Source of the DNA: Myotis daubentonii
Lineage: Eukaryota; Chordata; Mammalia; Chiroptera; Vespertilionidae
Length of the DNA stretch: 64,000 nt
Assembly (NCBI RefSeq): GCF_963259705.1
Contig: NC_081840.1
Coordinates: 4,521,062-4,585,061 of the forward strand
Direction: 5' to 3'
Every line of letters starts with the position of its first letter. Position 1 is the first letter of the stretch. The notes under the pieces were generated by a model. That model did no database searches, was not told the DNA's origin, and saw only the letters and a program-made list of their open reading frames with translations. Shown here piece by piece: positions 34,795-46,984 of the stretch. The translations under genes were made by a program, and so were the position numbers.

Positions 34795-37539
34795 TATTTA
34801 TACCCATATGCAAATATATAAAATAACGTATATCTCCTTATGCATCTGTGTGAATGTGTGTATCTATAAACATATACATCCAAGGTACTAAAAGCTCCTC
34901 CAAGCAAATGGAAGCACATCTTGTTTTCCTCACAGTTTTGAGAGCCACCCAAAATCCACATGAAAGTAGCGATTGGGGAATTCAAACAAACACAAATGTG
35001 CTGTTCATGCAGCTGCTGGTGTGAGAATTCCTTAAAAACCCAGTGACTCAACAGTATCTCCCCTTCACTTGGGGGAGAACTGGGCGAAGGGGACTTCTGT
35101 GGCCGCCGGCATGCTGGGCCCCCTCCGCCGGCCAGCTCTCCCCTGGCCACCCAGGGCTGCCCGCTGTGCAGCTGATAGATATGTTTTGACAAGTTCTATT
35201 AAGTACAAAGCCGGCCACCGGGGCAGCATGTGGAGTTGATAGAGAGAGAGGCAGAGAGGCAGCTCGCAGTGTGAGGCCTGCTGATGTTGACAGAATTTGC
35301 CGGAACAAAATGAGTCCGTGCTCCTCGTCATCTCTTCCCAAATTTCAGGAAGGTCTTTGGCACCCGCGATCCTGAGGAGAGCGAGCCCCTCCTTGGTTTT
35401 CTATTTCTGTCTCCGGACTGCCAGCAAATGAAGGATTTCTCAGAACCCTAATTGGCTGTCTTTATTTATGCCGGGCAGCCAGGGGGGGCAAGGGGAGAAG
35501 GCATGGAGCGGCTGAAGCCATTACCAGTGGAGTGTGTTTCAGCCCAGCCCCACTCCCCCAGCCCCTCCCTCTACCTGTTTGCAGGAGCTGCCCAGGGAGG
35601 GGACTTGGCAAGCACCCCTGGGCTGATGGCTCTGGCCTCTCTCCTCATCTCAAGCGCATGAGCGTCCCCTCCAGAGCCCTCCTAAGCAAGGTTTGGCAAT
35701 GGCGAAAACAAACACCACTTTACAACATCCTTGGATGCGCTTCCAAAATGCAGAAGCAATTAATCAGGAGTCTCCCCGAGACTCCACACAATGTGGCCGC
35801 TGCCGATGACACAGAGCTTGGCTTCGGTGGGAGTCTAGAAGCGTGTGAGAGAGCCCGAAACGTGGTAATGGGTTTCAATTATTTATTTGTTTAGACGACT
35901 GGGGAGCAGAATTTGAGCTGTAAGCACATAGATAATCCATCTGAAGCCCTCCCAGCAGTGAGGTCTTTTGCTCCCTGCTGGAGCACTCGGCCTGGAAATG
36001 GATGGGTAGTTGCACCGGGTCTGGCAGGGATCCAGAGGTGCCCGAGTATGTGTGTGTGCCTGCATACTTAAGCAAGCGAGGCTTGGGGTCTCTGCATATC
36101 TCTTAGGCTGGTAGAAAAACTGCTGGTTCTAATGACAGGACATCCAGGTGTTGCCAGCTTCTAATGGATAGGAGTTCTTCATGCTGGATCTTTATGTCAT
36201 TCCATAGAAAATCAACGTTGCATATTCTTGGAGAGGAACTATCATTTAGTAATGTTTTCTCAAGCTGTGGTGTAATCAACTTAATAATTGATTGTAGGAA
36301 AGGGAGTCATCACCTGTAGCCCAAGTTCTTCTTGGTCTTGAACTTTGTCCTCTGTAATTTATTATCCACGTGGAAATATCTTGATGGATCCATCCTCCCT
36401 GGAAACTTCAACAGCCCGTCTATGGAGGAGATAGTCTTAGGGCCCAAGTTAAGGTCTCATGTCACAAGATGAGGGCCATAGCAGTAGGCTGAGGTCATGC
36501 TGGCCAAATTCCACGGGCTGGGGATGGCCAGGAGGAGTTCCACGAGGGCCTTAAACAGCCTCGGGTTTTGACTCTGGCTGTAGTTATTGGCTGGGCCTAA
36601 GACATGGGTGGAGTAGCCTTGGTTAATGGGCCAAAGATGAGGCAGAGAGAATCCTAAAATTGCCTAAAACTCAAATTCCTCCTTGGCATTTTCCTTTCGA
36701 AGCATTTGGCCATCTCTTGGTTTTTCCCTGTTATACTTGCTTTCAAATAAAACCTCAATCAAGGCTACAATTTAAGCCCTTCCAAATAATCCTTAAGTGC
36801 TGTACAATTTGCGAAAACGCCGCCATGGGATTCACATTTCTTTGATTTGTAAGTTCTGAGCAGCATGAATAAGACATTAAAGCACAGTGACCACAAAACC
36901 TCACTAATTCAGATAAATTATCTGGAGGGCCTTCCGGCTGAATGGTGAGAGATTGAATCTAGAAAACATGTTAAAAGAAATCCCTTTTTATTTTCTTCAA
37001 GGACAAACACTCACCAGGAGGAGGCGAGCCTACAGTTAAGTAGTGGCCCTCGGAGGACAAGGTTTAATGAATAGATAAAAATGGTTTGTAATTAGTCCAT
37101 CATGTGTTTGTATGGCAAAGGGTGCTTGGGAGGTGCTTGAGGATGCTTGAAAACAGTGTGTGCTCTTAAGCAGTTGGAATATTTCCCCAGAAATGTGTTT
37201 ATACAACTCATTTGTTTAGTGAAGCCCTTGCCTCGGCCTCCAGTCTACTCATCCCAATTGTCACATGAGAGGTGAGCACGGGAAAGAGGTCTGACTTGGT
37301 TTATGAATCGGCAGGAGAAGACGCAGATTGCAGAAGCTTCCCAGAGAGGAGTCCATCCTAGCCTTTGGCCAAGAGGTTAAGGATGGGGGCATTGGTGCCT
37401 CTTGGGGAACCGCCCATCACATGCCATGTTGGCTTATGTGAATCGCAGACAACACTCCTTCAGTCTTTGAGATCCAAAAATCAATATCCTCTCCAAAGGT
37501 GAATATACGTTCTGCTCTCATCTTGTGAATAAATGAATG
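34795..37539. other. Long repeat-poor block, no gene recognised
   Basis: About 2.7 kb free of recognisable interspersed repeats, unusual for this window. 35090-35230 has a small CpG cluster (GGCCGCCGGCATGCTGGGCC, CTCCGCCGGCCAGC) too short for a CpG island. A TTTCAG at 35343 followed by a short open stretch looks like an acceptor, but there is no convincing donor or domain. Candidate conserved stretches are listed separately. Confidence 0.45.
35640..35900. other. Possible conserved non-coding element
   Basis: Repeat-free, with AGAAGCAATTAATCAGGAG, GTTTCAATTATTTATTTG and preserved-looking GC-rich stretches between. TAAT homeodomain cores in a repeat-poor block suggest distal regulatory DNA; this is an inference. 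Confidence 0.25.
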
Positions 37540-37680
37540 GTGAATTAGGGTTGGAGGACTTGAGCTTGAGTTTTGTTTCCACTATCAGCTGTACGTCTCT
37601 CAGCATATCATTGAACCCCTCTTGCTGTTCTCTTCAACTAAACATGCAATGAGATAAAAATGTGTTTTCTCTAAACCATG
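37540..37680 (+). mobile_element. Degenerate MIR SINE, plus strand
   Basis: GGAGGACTTGAGCTTGAGTT, CAGCTGTACGTCTCTCAGCA, TCATTGAACCCCTCTTGCTG and AATGAGATAAAAATG match a decayed MIR in order. Confidence 0.45.
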
Positions 37681-38013
37681 AATCATATACAAATTTAAGG
37701 AACTATTCTGATCCAATCAGCAACAGGGACACCCACTGAATATAGAGTTCCAATGATTGGAAGTTAAAGAATCCTGTTTAAAGTTTCAAAGTTCAAAGAA
37801 TAGATTTGTTTTATGGGTCTCACAGACCTGGTTTGTGACCCAGTTTTATGTATTGGTAGCGGTGTTTTGGTCATAATGTTGAACTTGTCTACCCCTTAAT
37901 TACATACATGTGAAGGGGAGATGGAAAATAACTGCTTAGGGGATCTGTGCAGTGTTTCACACAGATTTGAACGTATTTTAGCCCAAATCAAATCTTGAAG
38001 CCTATAAGGGGAC

Positions 38014-38240
38014 AGGCATAAACATGTTCACTGCAGCATGGTTTGTGGCGGCAAACTGCCAGGGGGCATCCTGGGAGTGCATCACTGATAAAATGTACAG
38101 TGGGGGGCAAGACCATGAAGTACCATGCAACAGTTAAAACCAGCAGGTCAGATGCACACATGGAAACACATCTTGAAGCACTGGTGAAAAGAATAAAAAA
38201 TAGAATATGATTTAAAATGCAACATTTATGTAAATTAGAG
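38014..38240 (+). mobile_element. Old L1 3' end, plus strand
   Basis: TGTTCACTGCAGCATGGTTT, GGCATCCTGGGAGTGCATCA, ACCATGAAGTACCATGCAAC and AGTTAAAACCAGCAGGTC correspond to the ORF2 C-terminus ('...cattgcagcattgttt...aatactatgcagccattaaaa'). It is followed by the 3' UTR word ATTTAAAATGCAACATTTAT. Diverged and non-coding. Confidence 0.65.
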
Positions 38241-38349
38241 TACATGCATAGAAAGCAGTGATATTCATTTTGCAGTAACTCATTGAATTCATTTTGACCA
38301 TAGATGGAGAGGATTAAGAATGAAGTATGAGGTTGAAGAGGAATGAATG

Positions 38350-38382
38350 ATGGATGAATGGGTGAATGAATGAATGAATGAC
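38350..38382. repeat. (TGAA)n short tandem repeat
   Basis: ATGGATGAATGGGTGAATGA followed by further GAATGAATGA units; a short imperfect tetranucleotide array. Confidence 0.85.
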
Positions 38383-38415
38383 AAGGAGCAATAATGTGCC
38401 ATAAACACATTAGAT

Positions 38416-38627
38416 CAGTGGTTCTCAACCTTCTGGCCCTTTAAATAGAGTTCCTCATGTTGTGACCCAACCATAAAATTATTTTCGTTGCTACTTCATA
38501 ACTGTAATGTTGCTACTGTGATGAATCGTCATGTAAATATCTGATATGCAGGATGGTCTTAGGCGACCCCTGTGAAAGGTTCATTCGACCACCAAAGAGG
38601 TCGCGAACCACAGGTTGAGAACCACTG
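38416..38627 (+). mobile_element. Non-autonomous hAT element, perfect 8-bp TSD
   Basis: The termini CAGTGGTTCTCAACC (left) and GGTTGAGAACCACTG (right) are inverted complements. The element is 212 bp and has no transposase. It is flanked by CATTAGAT at 38408-38415 and CATTAGAT at 38628-38635, the 8-bp target duplication diagnostic of hAT transposases. The intact duplication and ends suggest it is younger than the copy at 15201. Confidence 0.97.
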
Positions 38628-38777
38628 CATTAGATGGAATGATTAACTCACCCTAGAAGCACAATTAAAAAATTGAATACAATACTGTAAAGACATGCTA
38701 GTTGTTGTGATAATACCTGGCAAATGCAACTTTCTGGGAATACCAAAAAAAAAAAAAAAAAAAGTCACTCCTCTCCT

Positions 38778-39230
38778 TGTATTAGTTTCCTGATGCTGCT
38801 ATAACAAATGACCACAAATGGATTGCTGAAAACAACAGAGATTTGTGCTCCCACAGTTCTGAAGGCCAGAAATCAGAAACCAGGTGTTGGCGGGGTGCCC
38901 TCCAGGAGGGAGTCTCTGTTCTTAGCCTCTCCAAGGGGCCAGATGACAACTGGCATCCTTGACTGGTGGCCACATGAATCCAGTCTCTGCCTCCATGGTC
39001 ATATGGCCATCTCCTCCTCTGTCTCAGATCTTCTGTCTTTCTCTTGTAAGGTGATTTGTGATGATTTAAAGGCCATCTAGACAAACTGGATAATCCCCTT
39101 ATCAAAATCCTTCAATTAATCCCATCAGCAAAGATCCTTTTTCCAAATAAGGTCACATTCACAGGTTCTGGGAATTAGGGCAAAGGCCTATATTGCCGGG
39201 GGTGGGGGGTTTACCATTCAGCCCACTACA
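38778..39230 (-). mobile_element. MLT1-like MaLR LTR, minus strand, complete
   Basis: It starts TGTATTAGTTTCCTGATGCT and ends CATTCAGCCCACTACA, the TG...CA ends of an LTR in complement. Between them are CACAGTTCTGAAGGCCAGAA, TTCTCTTGTAAGGTGATTTG and AATAAGGTCACATTCACAGG in MLT1 complement order. About 453 bp, with no internal region. Confidence 0.85.
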
Positions 39231-39570
39231 TTTCCTAATAGGGTCTCAAAAAGTAACAAGTTACGCCCACACTGCCTGCACTGGGAGGAGAGCAGTCTCT
39301 CCTGCCCTTGGGCATCCTCCATGGGGTGCTCAGGAAATCCCCAGGTTGCTCATGCAGCCCTCCCAGCCAGCCCGTCCCTCTCCCACGGTCCTGAAGCAGG
39401 ACAATCCAGAATATCCTAGCTGCCTCCCCCACCATTGGGCTGTTGGTGTTTCCATAAGACTGTGCTACAGCCTAACCCAGACCCTCCAAGGCTCACCATG
39501 GCTTCAGCTAGGTCCCAGCATCTGCTGTCACTTCCAGTGCCCAGATGACCTTAGAAGTCATATATATATA

Positions 39571-39909
39571 CTAGTGGCTCAGCACTCGAAATCATGTGCA
39601 GTAGGCCGCCTGCCACTTGCATGGGGGCCGGCAGGAGCTGCAGTGCACCCGAGGGAGCCTTGCGCTGCTTCAGCAGGAGGGAGGTGGGAGGGAGCCATGC
39701 CACTTCTGCAGAGGCGGGAGAGAGCCACCGCCGCCTGTGGGAACCAGGAGGGAGGGACTGAGAGGTGCTCCATGTATCTCCTGGTGACTGGTCGTTCACG
39801 CAGCCCTGCCCACCCACGCACGCCTGCTGCGCATGCAGCCTCCTGGTCATTGGTCGTTACACGTGAGGGTGTAACACCCATTTGCATATTAGCCTTTCAT
39901 TATAGAGGA
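39571..39909 (-). mobile_element. HeliBat-like Helitron, minus strand, both ends present
   Basis: On the minus strand the 3' end is CTAG (39571-39574), with a decayed hairpin (GCACTCGAAATCATGTGC). The 5' end is the complement of TTTGCATATTAGCCTTTCAT then TATAGAGGA, giving TC at the terminus. The flanks are A (39570) and T (39910), as required for Helitron insertion. It is 339 bp with a GC-rich interior, no coding sequence, and a 249-codon plus frame crossing it that I regard as spurious. Confidence 0.93.
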
Positions 39910-40199
39910 TATCCTATATATATATGGAACTATTTAATATAAAATCTAGAGCACAAAGAGGGAATGTCCGCATTCCTCAAAACTGTATCAGCCACAGTTA
40001 TCCCCATGCCTGGCCCAGGGTCATATTGATAAAATTCCTAGAGGATATCCAAGGATACCTGATGATCCAGCAATGCAATGTTAGGCCAAGTCTGCTCTTC
40101 CCACATGGCTACTTCACTTGAGACATGCCCTGCATGACGGAGGGACCAGAGTCTGCACTGCTCACTCTCCATACACTGCATTACAGGAGATCCAGTAAC

Positions 40200-40640
40200 C
40201 AGGGCTTATAAGAAAGCTCTGGACAGGCCTGGGTTTGAGTCTTACCTCCCCCTTCAACTAAGCTGTTCTCACTGAATAAGTTGGTTAGATCCTCTTAGCC
40301 AGTAAGCTTAACCCTGAACCTATCACATTCTGGAAAGAAAGGGAAATGGTAACTAGGTATTAGGGCTTTTGAGAGTTGATTGTGAATTAAACATTTAGCA
40401 CCATTCATTAGCATTCGGAATCAATATGAACTCTAATCATTGACTATTCATTTATCATCATTTACATATTGACTTTTAAAAATGTAGTTTACAAAAAATA
40501 AATAATGTGTAATGATACTTAATACTGAAGTGCTCGTTCATTTAAAAACGTAAGCGACCTTGAATAAATCACTCAAGCTCTTGAGTTTCAGTTTCCTAAT
40601 CTGCCAAAGAAGACAATTTGACTAGATCAGTGGTTGTCAC
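40200..40640 (+). mobile_element. MIR fragments, plus strand
   Basis: CTGGACAGGCCTGGGTTTGA then GTCTTACCTCC near 40220. Separately, GACCTTGAATAAATCACTCA and GAGTTTCAGTTTCCTAATCT appear near 40560-40605. Both follow MIR order. The sequence between them (40320-40540) is AT-rich and may be a younger insert I cannot name. Confidence 0.55.
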
Positions 40641-41559
40641 TCACTACAATGACAAATTGCCCACCCAGAATGCATAGTGCCTCCATTTAGATATATGTAT
40701 CTGTTTTTACCTTGTAAGGATCTCATTACAATCCGTGTACATCTTCTGTGAATCTCATTGATCTGGTCTGTGAGGAAGATGGATATTCCCAAGCATTAGA
40801 GCCTGGGACAGTTTGCAAGTTATTTCCTGAGTGACATCTTCCAGAAGGATGATGCCATGATTCACGTCTTCAATGACTGAAGAACCTTCAGCCGAAATTG
40901 CAATCTCAATCCACTAAGCCATGTAGCAAGGGCAACTGCGGGGATAAACTTTTAAGCTGCAAATGAACTTCGTGGGGACTGGACTACATGGGAAAATGTA
41001 ATGTTGAGAAGGATCCATCAGTTAAGAGGCTTCTCTGTTCTGAGTTATGCAACAGTTTCTCCATAGGAAACCAGAATGAGAAGACCAATACCCCTGTACA
41101 TTTACATGCTAATTATTATGTTTGTTCTGATTCTCAGTCCCATGGGGTTCCCCTACTTTATATATACAAAATACCCACTTATAGTAACTCTAGCCGATGG
41201 GCTCTCAAACTAAATGAATGAATTAAAATGAAATGAATGAATGAATGGATAAATAAATTATAGCAGTCATTGGTAACACCCACTCACACTGGTAATGTGT
41301 ACAAAGGACTCACTGATGTATGACCTCATGGGAGTGTCCCAAAGACAGTGTGGTGTATACAAGACACAGGGGGGAGGATCAGAAGTCTACCCAGGTTAAG
41401 TGGCTGCCCAGATAAAGACGGGCACCACACTGGTGGGAACCAGAAGAGGTGGGAAGCACAAACCATGAACCATGGGTTCCTGACTTCTAGATCCGATATT
41501 TCTATTTATGCCTTATAATTTATGATTGCCAATGTAATTTATTTTATGTATTCAATGCC
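40641..41559. other. Unique sequence with a short (ATGA)n run
   Basis: A GAATGAATGA/AATGAATGAATGG array sits near 41213-41250. Otherwise no gene or repeat is recognised. Confidence 0.4.
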
Positions 41560-44500
41560 TTGATATAATTATTAAACACATATACTTTTTTTAAAATTAA
41601 ATTTTAATTATATATAGCAACAATAACAAACCGATTCTTTTCATCACGTTTTTCATTCCATAATCAGCTCCCCAGAACAACCTCTTTCAACTTTTTAATC
41701 TGTCCTTGCTGGCATTGATGCCTCTATATTTCTAAGTAATGGGTTTACATTGCTGCCACTTCTTTAAATGTTTTTCAATTTTCTGTTATTATCTCACTTG
41801 TGTTATCTTTTCTGTGCATACTTCTGCTCTCTACATTTTCAAAATATTATTATATCATAAATTTGGGTTGATTTAATATTTGTTGTTCCTATTATGACTA
41901 TAAAAACAATGTTCACAGCTGAGCCACTTTGAATTCTATAATTATATTTTTGCACAGCCTGTTATTGAGTATAATAATTGCTTCATGTATATTTTTTTCC
42001 TATTTCCTTGTTTTTATTAAGCACCCACCAATAAGCCCCAAACTTTTTGACAGAACTATGACACTCTTTTTCATTTTCTTATGGTCACATACATAAGAAA
42101 ATATATCAGCACTACTTTTTGAGACATTATTCTGGATCTTTTATCCTTCTCTTTTAAATGGGATTGATTACATTCAAATACTGCTTGACGCCTTTCCACC
42201 TGGGACCACCATCACCATCATCCTGGGAAATTTCTTTACCACTATCCTATGTTAAATCTTACTTCCTGAATTCAACACATTCATCTTTCTTTGTTTGCTT
42301 AATCATTTTAATGATGTAAGTCCTCAAAATACTTTCTCTAAAAGATATATATACCTTTATTTTATTGTTTAGCTGGGTATAGAATTCTAAATTAGTAATG
42401 ATTTTCTCTCAGAATTTTCAAATTATTTCTACATTCTCTTTTAACCAAAGACTTTTAATGGAAAATACCAGTGACATTCTGATTCCCAAATCATTATGTG
42501 TAACCTGACTTTTTCTCAACAAAAACACTCCAGAACATTTCATTTTTAATTTATGGACATTTGAAACATTGTGGGTCCTTTCTCATACCTAGTGGACCTT
42601 TATGTCTAAAAGCTTATGTCCTTTTATTACTGAAAAATATCATATTATTTAATTATTTTTTTCCTCTCTATTACCTTTGCTCTCTTTTTCAGCGATCTTA
42701 TTATTTGGATGTTTGACTTTCTGAATTGATGCTCTAATTTTCTTATCTTTTTTCTCTAATAATTAATATCTTTGTTCTTTCTGAAGAAAATTGTACTGGC
42801 AGCTTATTGAGATATAATTCATATACTGTATAATTTACCTTTTTAAATTGTATATTCAGTGTTTTATAGTGTATTTATTTATTTTAAAAAACATAGTCAT
42901 TATTATAAAAAAACATAGTTATTTATAAATGTTCCTCTAAATACTGCTTTAGTTCCCTCCCATAAGTTTTGTATGCCATGTGTTCATATTTATTCACCTC
43001 AAAGTGTCTTTTAAATTTACCTTGTAATTTCTCCTTTGACAAATATCGAGTTTAATTTATCACATATTTATGAATTTCTCAAACGTTCTTCTGTTAATGA
43101 CTTCTAATTTTATTATATATTAGTCAGAAAATATACTTTATAATGTTTCAATACTTATAAATTTATTGATGTTTGTTTTAGACCTAAATAGGGATTATCC
43201 TGAAGAATGATTTATGTGTCCTTGAGAATATGAATTCTGCTGTTTTGGGTGGAATGTTGTACAGATGCCTGTTAGGATTACTCAGTTGTAGAGTTAGTTC
43301 CTCTTCTACTTTCTTGTGGATCTTCTGCCTATTTTGATCCATTACTGAAAGTGGGCTACTAAAATCTCCAACTTATTATTAATTTGTCTATTTCTTCCTT
43401 CAAATGTTGCTTCCAGTATTTCAAAGCTCTGTTGTTAAGTGCATATTTACTTATAGCTGTTATGTTTTCCAATGTTTTGACCTTTTTGTCATTATAGAAT
43501 TTGACTCTACTATTTGTGCCTTAATGTCTACTTTGTCTGATATTCATATAGTCACGAGAGCTCTCTGGTTATTGTTTTTACTGCTAATCTTTTTCTAGTC
43601 TTTACGTTAAATCAATTTGTATATTGAATCAAAAGTGTATCTCTTGTAGCTTTCCTGGAAGAATCTTGAACTTTTTTCAACCCGTCTATTGAATTATTAA
43701 TTTTTGGTTTATATTTTAAATTTTAACGACTCTCTAAATATTTTAGAGATAATAATTTCTCTTGGGAAATTTAATTATAATTTTATTTGAAATTTCACTT
43801 GGTTTTCTTCTGTTCACAGCATTTGCTCTGTTTCTTCTATATTCCTTTTCATTATTTTTTCTTATTCTTTGTCATTAGATATTTTCTAAAAGTTGTGGAT
43901 AACCATGATTGTTTTTATTTATATTTAATAATGGTGCACTAAAAAGTTAATTGAAAGTTTGTATGCTCATAAATAAGGCTTATCAATTCTGAGCACTCAC
44001 TGTGTAGCAATTAAGGGATCTTCAAGCTGAGGATCAGTTTTCCAAAGATTATTGCTCAAATTTTCTGTCTGGTGTATAGGGCCCAGGATTTCAGGGATCT
44101 GGGAGCTTAGACGGGAATATTGTTTAGGTATCATAGTCCTGGGCAGTCTTTCACTTGTCTCTCTTCTTTCCTTTTTAGCATGGCACCTGATCTCTGTGTC
44201 TGGAATTTCAAAATTCTGGGCTCATCTTGTTCCACCTAAATGAAGAATAAATGTATCTTCTCTGAGTGTGAATGGGAGAGAATGACCTATGTAGAATAGG
44301 AAAAGCGATTTAGGCATCCTATTACTATTGACTCAGTTATTGCTCAAATTTTAAGACCACTCCACACTCTGGCATTCTCAAAAAACTAGCCCCTCACATT
44401 TCTTTTTGTTTCTATTTTTTTCTGCAAAAATATGCTTGCTTCTTATTGCCATTTCCCTGCAGAAAGTAAGGTTCTACCGCTCTTTGCTTTATTACAACAG

Positions 44501-44850
44501 TGGCCACTTTTTCATTTGCCTGCCATGCTCCTTGCTTTAACACATCTTATTCACAGTGATTGACTTCCTAATTATTTTCATCCTTTGACTTTATACTTTT
44601 AATGTCATTTTATATTTCATTTTATTTGTTTTCTGATAGGATGCAGAGAAGAAATATATATATTTTTAACTACCACGTTGAAGCATAATTCAATAACAAA
44701 ACCTTTACACTCATCAGCTCCATTTCTCTGTCATGGAAGGAATGAGAAACACAATTATTACAATAAGAGTTCCAAACAATAAACCACATGGTAGATCACA
44801 AAGAACTTTACCATTTTTAAAAAAACAATAATCACTAAAAATTTTTATTA
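41560..44850 (-). mobile_element. AT-rich block of old L1/HAL1-like LINE, minus strand
   Basis: A strongly AT-rich 3.3 kb stretch. The central part is the complement of L1 ORF2-type sequence in order: TTGATGTTTGTTTTAGACCT, GAATATGAATTCTGCTGTTT, CTACTAAAATCTCCAACTTA, ATTTCAAAGCTCTGTTGTTA, ATGTCTACTTTGTCTGATAT. At 42800 TTATTGAGATATAATTCATA marks an older LINE piece. It is a dense array of stops and frameshifts with no intact coding region. The ends and subfamily are uncertain. Confidence 0.6.
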
Positions 44851-44899
44851 TAGTAAACCAAAGATACACCATTGTCACTTTACTGTTTCAGAGATTGTG

Positions 44900-45720
44900 T
44901 TCTTTATCCATAATATCCAAGATATAAAAACAACCTAATGTTTATTGGTGAACAAATGGGTAAGGAAAGTGTGATATGCACATGCAGTGGCATATTATTT
45001 GGCTTTAATAAAAAGGAAATCTATCACCCAAACAGTGTTGCTCAGTGGTTGAGTGTCAACTTATGAACCAGGAGGCCATGGTTCAACTACGGGTCAGAGC
45101 ATATCCCAGGGTTTCAAGCTCGATCCCCAGTTGGGGGGAGGAGGTGTGCAGCCAATCAATGATTCTCTCTCATCATTGATTTTTCTATCTCTCTCTCCCT
45201 CTCCTTTCCTCTCTGAAATAAATAAAAGTATATTTATAAAAAGGACATCTATCATTTGAAACAACATGGATGGATCTAGATGGCATTATGCTAAGTGAAA
45301 TAAACGAGACACAGAAGAACAAATATTGCATGGTCCCACTTTTATGAGGAATATAAAATAGTCAAAGTTATGGAACAAGAGAGCAGGAAAGTGTTTTCCA
45401 GGAGCTGGGAGAAGAGGAAGAGTGAGATGTCAGTCAAAAAGTACCTACTTTCAGTTATGGAAGATGAATAAATTCTAGATATCTAATATACAGCATAAGC
45501 CCTATGGTAACCAATGTTGTATTATACACTGAAATATTATTTACAAGGATAAATCTTATGTTGAGTAAGCTTAAGACAAACAAAAGCAGTAATATTAGAA
45601 AATAAATTAATTTTTTTAAAAAGTTGGCCAGAGGAAACTCTTGGCAGTGGTAGATAAATTTATAGCTATGTACAGCTTTTTTGTATGCCAATCATACTTC
45701 AATAAAGTAGTTAAAAGTGA
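44900..45720 (+). mobile_element. L1 3' end, plus strand, split by a SINE
   Basis: The ORF2 tail is TTATTGGTGAACAAATGGG, GCAGTGGCATATTATTTGGC, TTTAATAAAAAGG. After the SINE it resumes as GAAACAACATGGATGGATCT, CATTATGCTAAGTGAAATAA and CATGGTCCCACTTTTATGAG, then the 3' UTR (GTTATGGAACAAGAGAGCAG). It is an old L1M-type end, non-coding. Confidence 0.85.
45027..45237 (+). mobile_element. Ves SINE inside L1, 17-bp TSD
   Basis: The head is TGTTGCTCAGTGGTTGAGTG, the body GATTCTCTCTCATCATTGAT, and the tail AATAAATAAAAGTATATTTA. It is flanked by AAAAAGGAAATCTATCA (45010-45026) and AAAAAGGACATCTATCA (45238-45254), a 17-bp target duplication with one mismatch. It therefore post-dates the L1. Confidence 0.96.
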
Positions 45721-46681
45721 ATAGGTGCTCTGATGAATTAAGAAATACATCTTATTTTTTAGGTTATCTTGGGTAATTTTAACGTGCTGCCATAATCTTA
45801 TCAGTTAAACATGTAGAGATGGCTGCCAAAGTGTGTGTGTGTATGTGTGTGTCTGTGTGTGTGATTCTTTCTGTCTATCTGTCTCTATTCATCCATTCAT
45901 CCTTCCATCCACCTATCCATCTGTGTTTTTTATGCACATATGTATATATGTGTGTATGAATGTATGCATATTTGTATTTGTTTTTATATTTTTCTGTTTT
46001 TTATAGAAAGGAAATATGACTAATAGACATTTTTATGAAACTCATGATTATGCTCTGCTTCTTGAAGCAAGTCCTAAGGGGGCAGAATAGTTGTAGCAAT
46101 ATGAAATTACTCAGTTAAGGTCTGAATGCCCAGCTTTGGTGTGTTGAGGCATTTCATAGCTCAGCCCTCATATTTAAGATCTTTAGAAACATTACCAGGA
46201 GATGTTCAGCAAGCCTACAGGTCTGCGTTTATCGACAGTTAATTGAGTAGTTGTTTCTTTGGCAAATGTTTAGTCCTTGGCACTGAAGCTGCTTGATGAC
46301 AGAGTCCATTTCCAAGGGCTAAGAGTGGAGCAAACTCTTAAGCCCTTTTCTTTGGCCATAGCCTCTTTTTCTTCCTTTGGGACTCTCACAGGAAACCTGA
46401 GTTTCCAAGTTCCATTCCAACTCACTGTTTCAATTCATTTTAGTAAATTTCTTATCAATTTTCTCCTTTTATTAATTTATCACTTGATGGCAACCTATAG
46501 AATCCCTGCTGAGCTAAGGCATTTATTTTTATGGTAGGAAACCAATATTGTGTTTTGAAGAGGTGATCAGTTCAAAACTTACACTTGACCAGAAATGAAG
46601 TCATGGTATCCCAAACACCTAATCTGGCCATTCTGATATTCTGATAATTTTTTTAGGCAAGATGTTCTTGTAAAAACAAGG

Positions 46682-46683
<2 letters not shown>
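45721..46683. other. Unique sequence with GT-rich patches
   Basis: GTGTGTGTGTGTATGTGTGT near 45830-45865, then an ATCCATTCATCC/CCATCC-type cryptic repeat near 45886-45925. No gene was recognised. Confidence 0.45.
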
Positions 46684-46733
<50 letters not shown>

Positions 46734-46782
46734 CTCTCTCTCACTCTCTCTCTCTCTCCCCCTCCCTCCCTCTCCCTCTCTT
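46684..46782. repeat. (CT)n microsatellite with CCCT-rich end
   Basis: About 100 bases of CT dinucleotides with two interruptions, ending TCCCCCTCCCTCCCTCTCCC. It is a polypyrimidine mirror tract of the H-DNA-capable kind. Confidence 0.97.
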
Positions 46783-46984
46783 ATATAGCTTTCAAGTGTA
46801 CAATGCTATGAGACATCATCTGTATATTACATTGTGTGTTTAGCCACCCAGAGTCTTCTACAGAAGAAATGGTGGAAAACTCATCTTAGTCCCCTTTACT
46901 CTTAAAGACAGTTACCAGGGCTCTTTCTACTGGAGATTTTATTCCAGGGGTATCTGCATATATAAAGTGAATTCATTGATAAAA

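Noticed and set aside
35343..35400. Possible exon after TTTCAG
   Set aside because: The acceptor looks plausible, but I see no convincing donor, domain or neighbouring exon.
39193..39942. 249-codon plus-strand open frame
   Set aside because: It runs from an MLT1 LTR end through unique DNA and across a whole Helitron; no domain and the Helitron is in the antisense direction.
40624..40690. Another hAT element starting CAGTGGTTGTCAC
   Set aside because: Only one degenerate end is visible; no inverted partner or 8-bp duplication was found.
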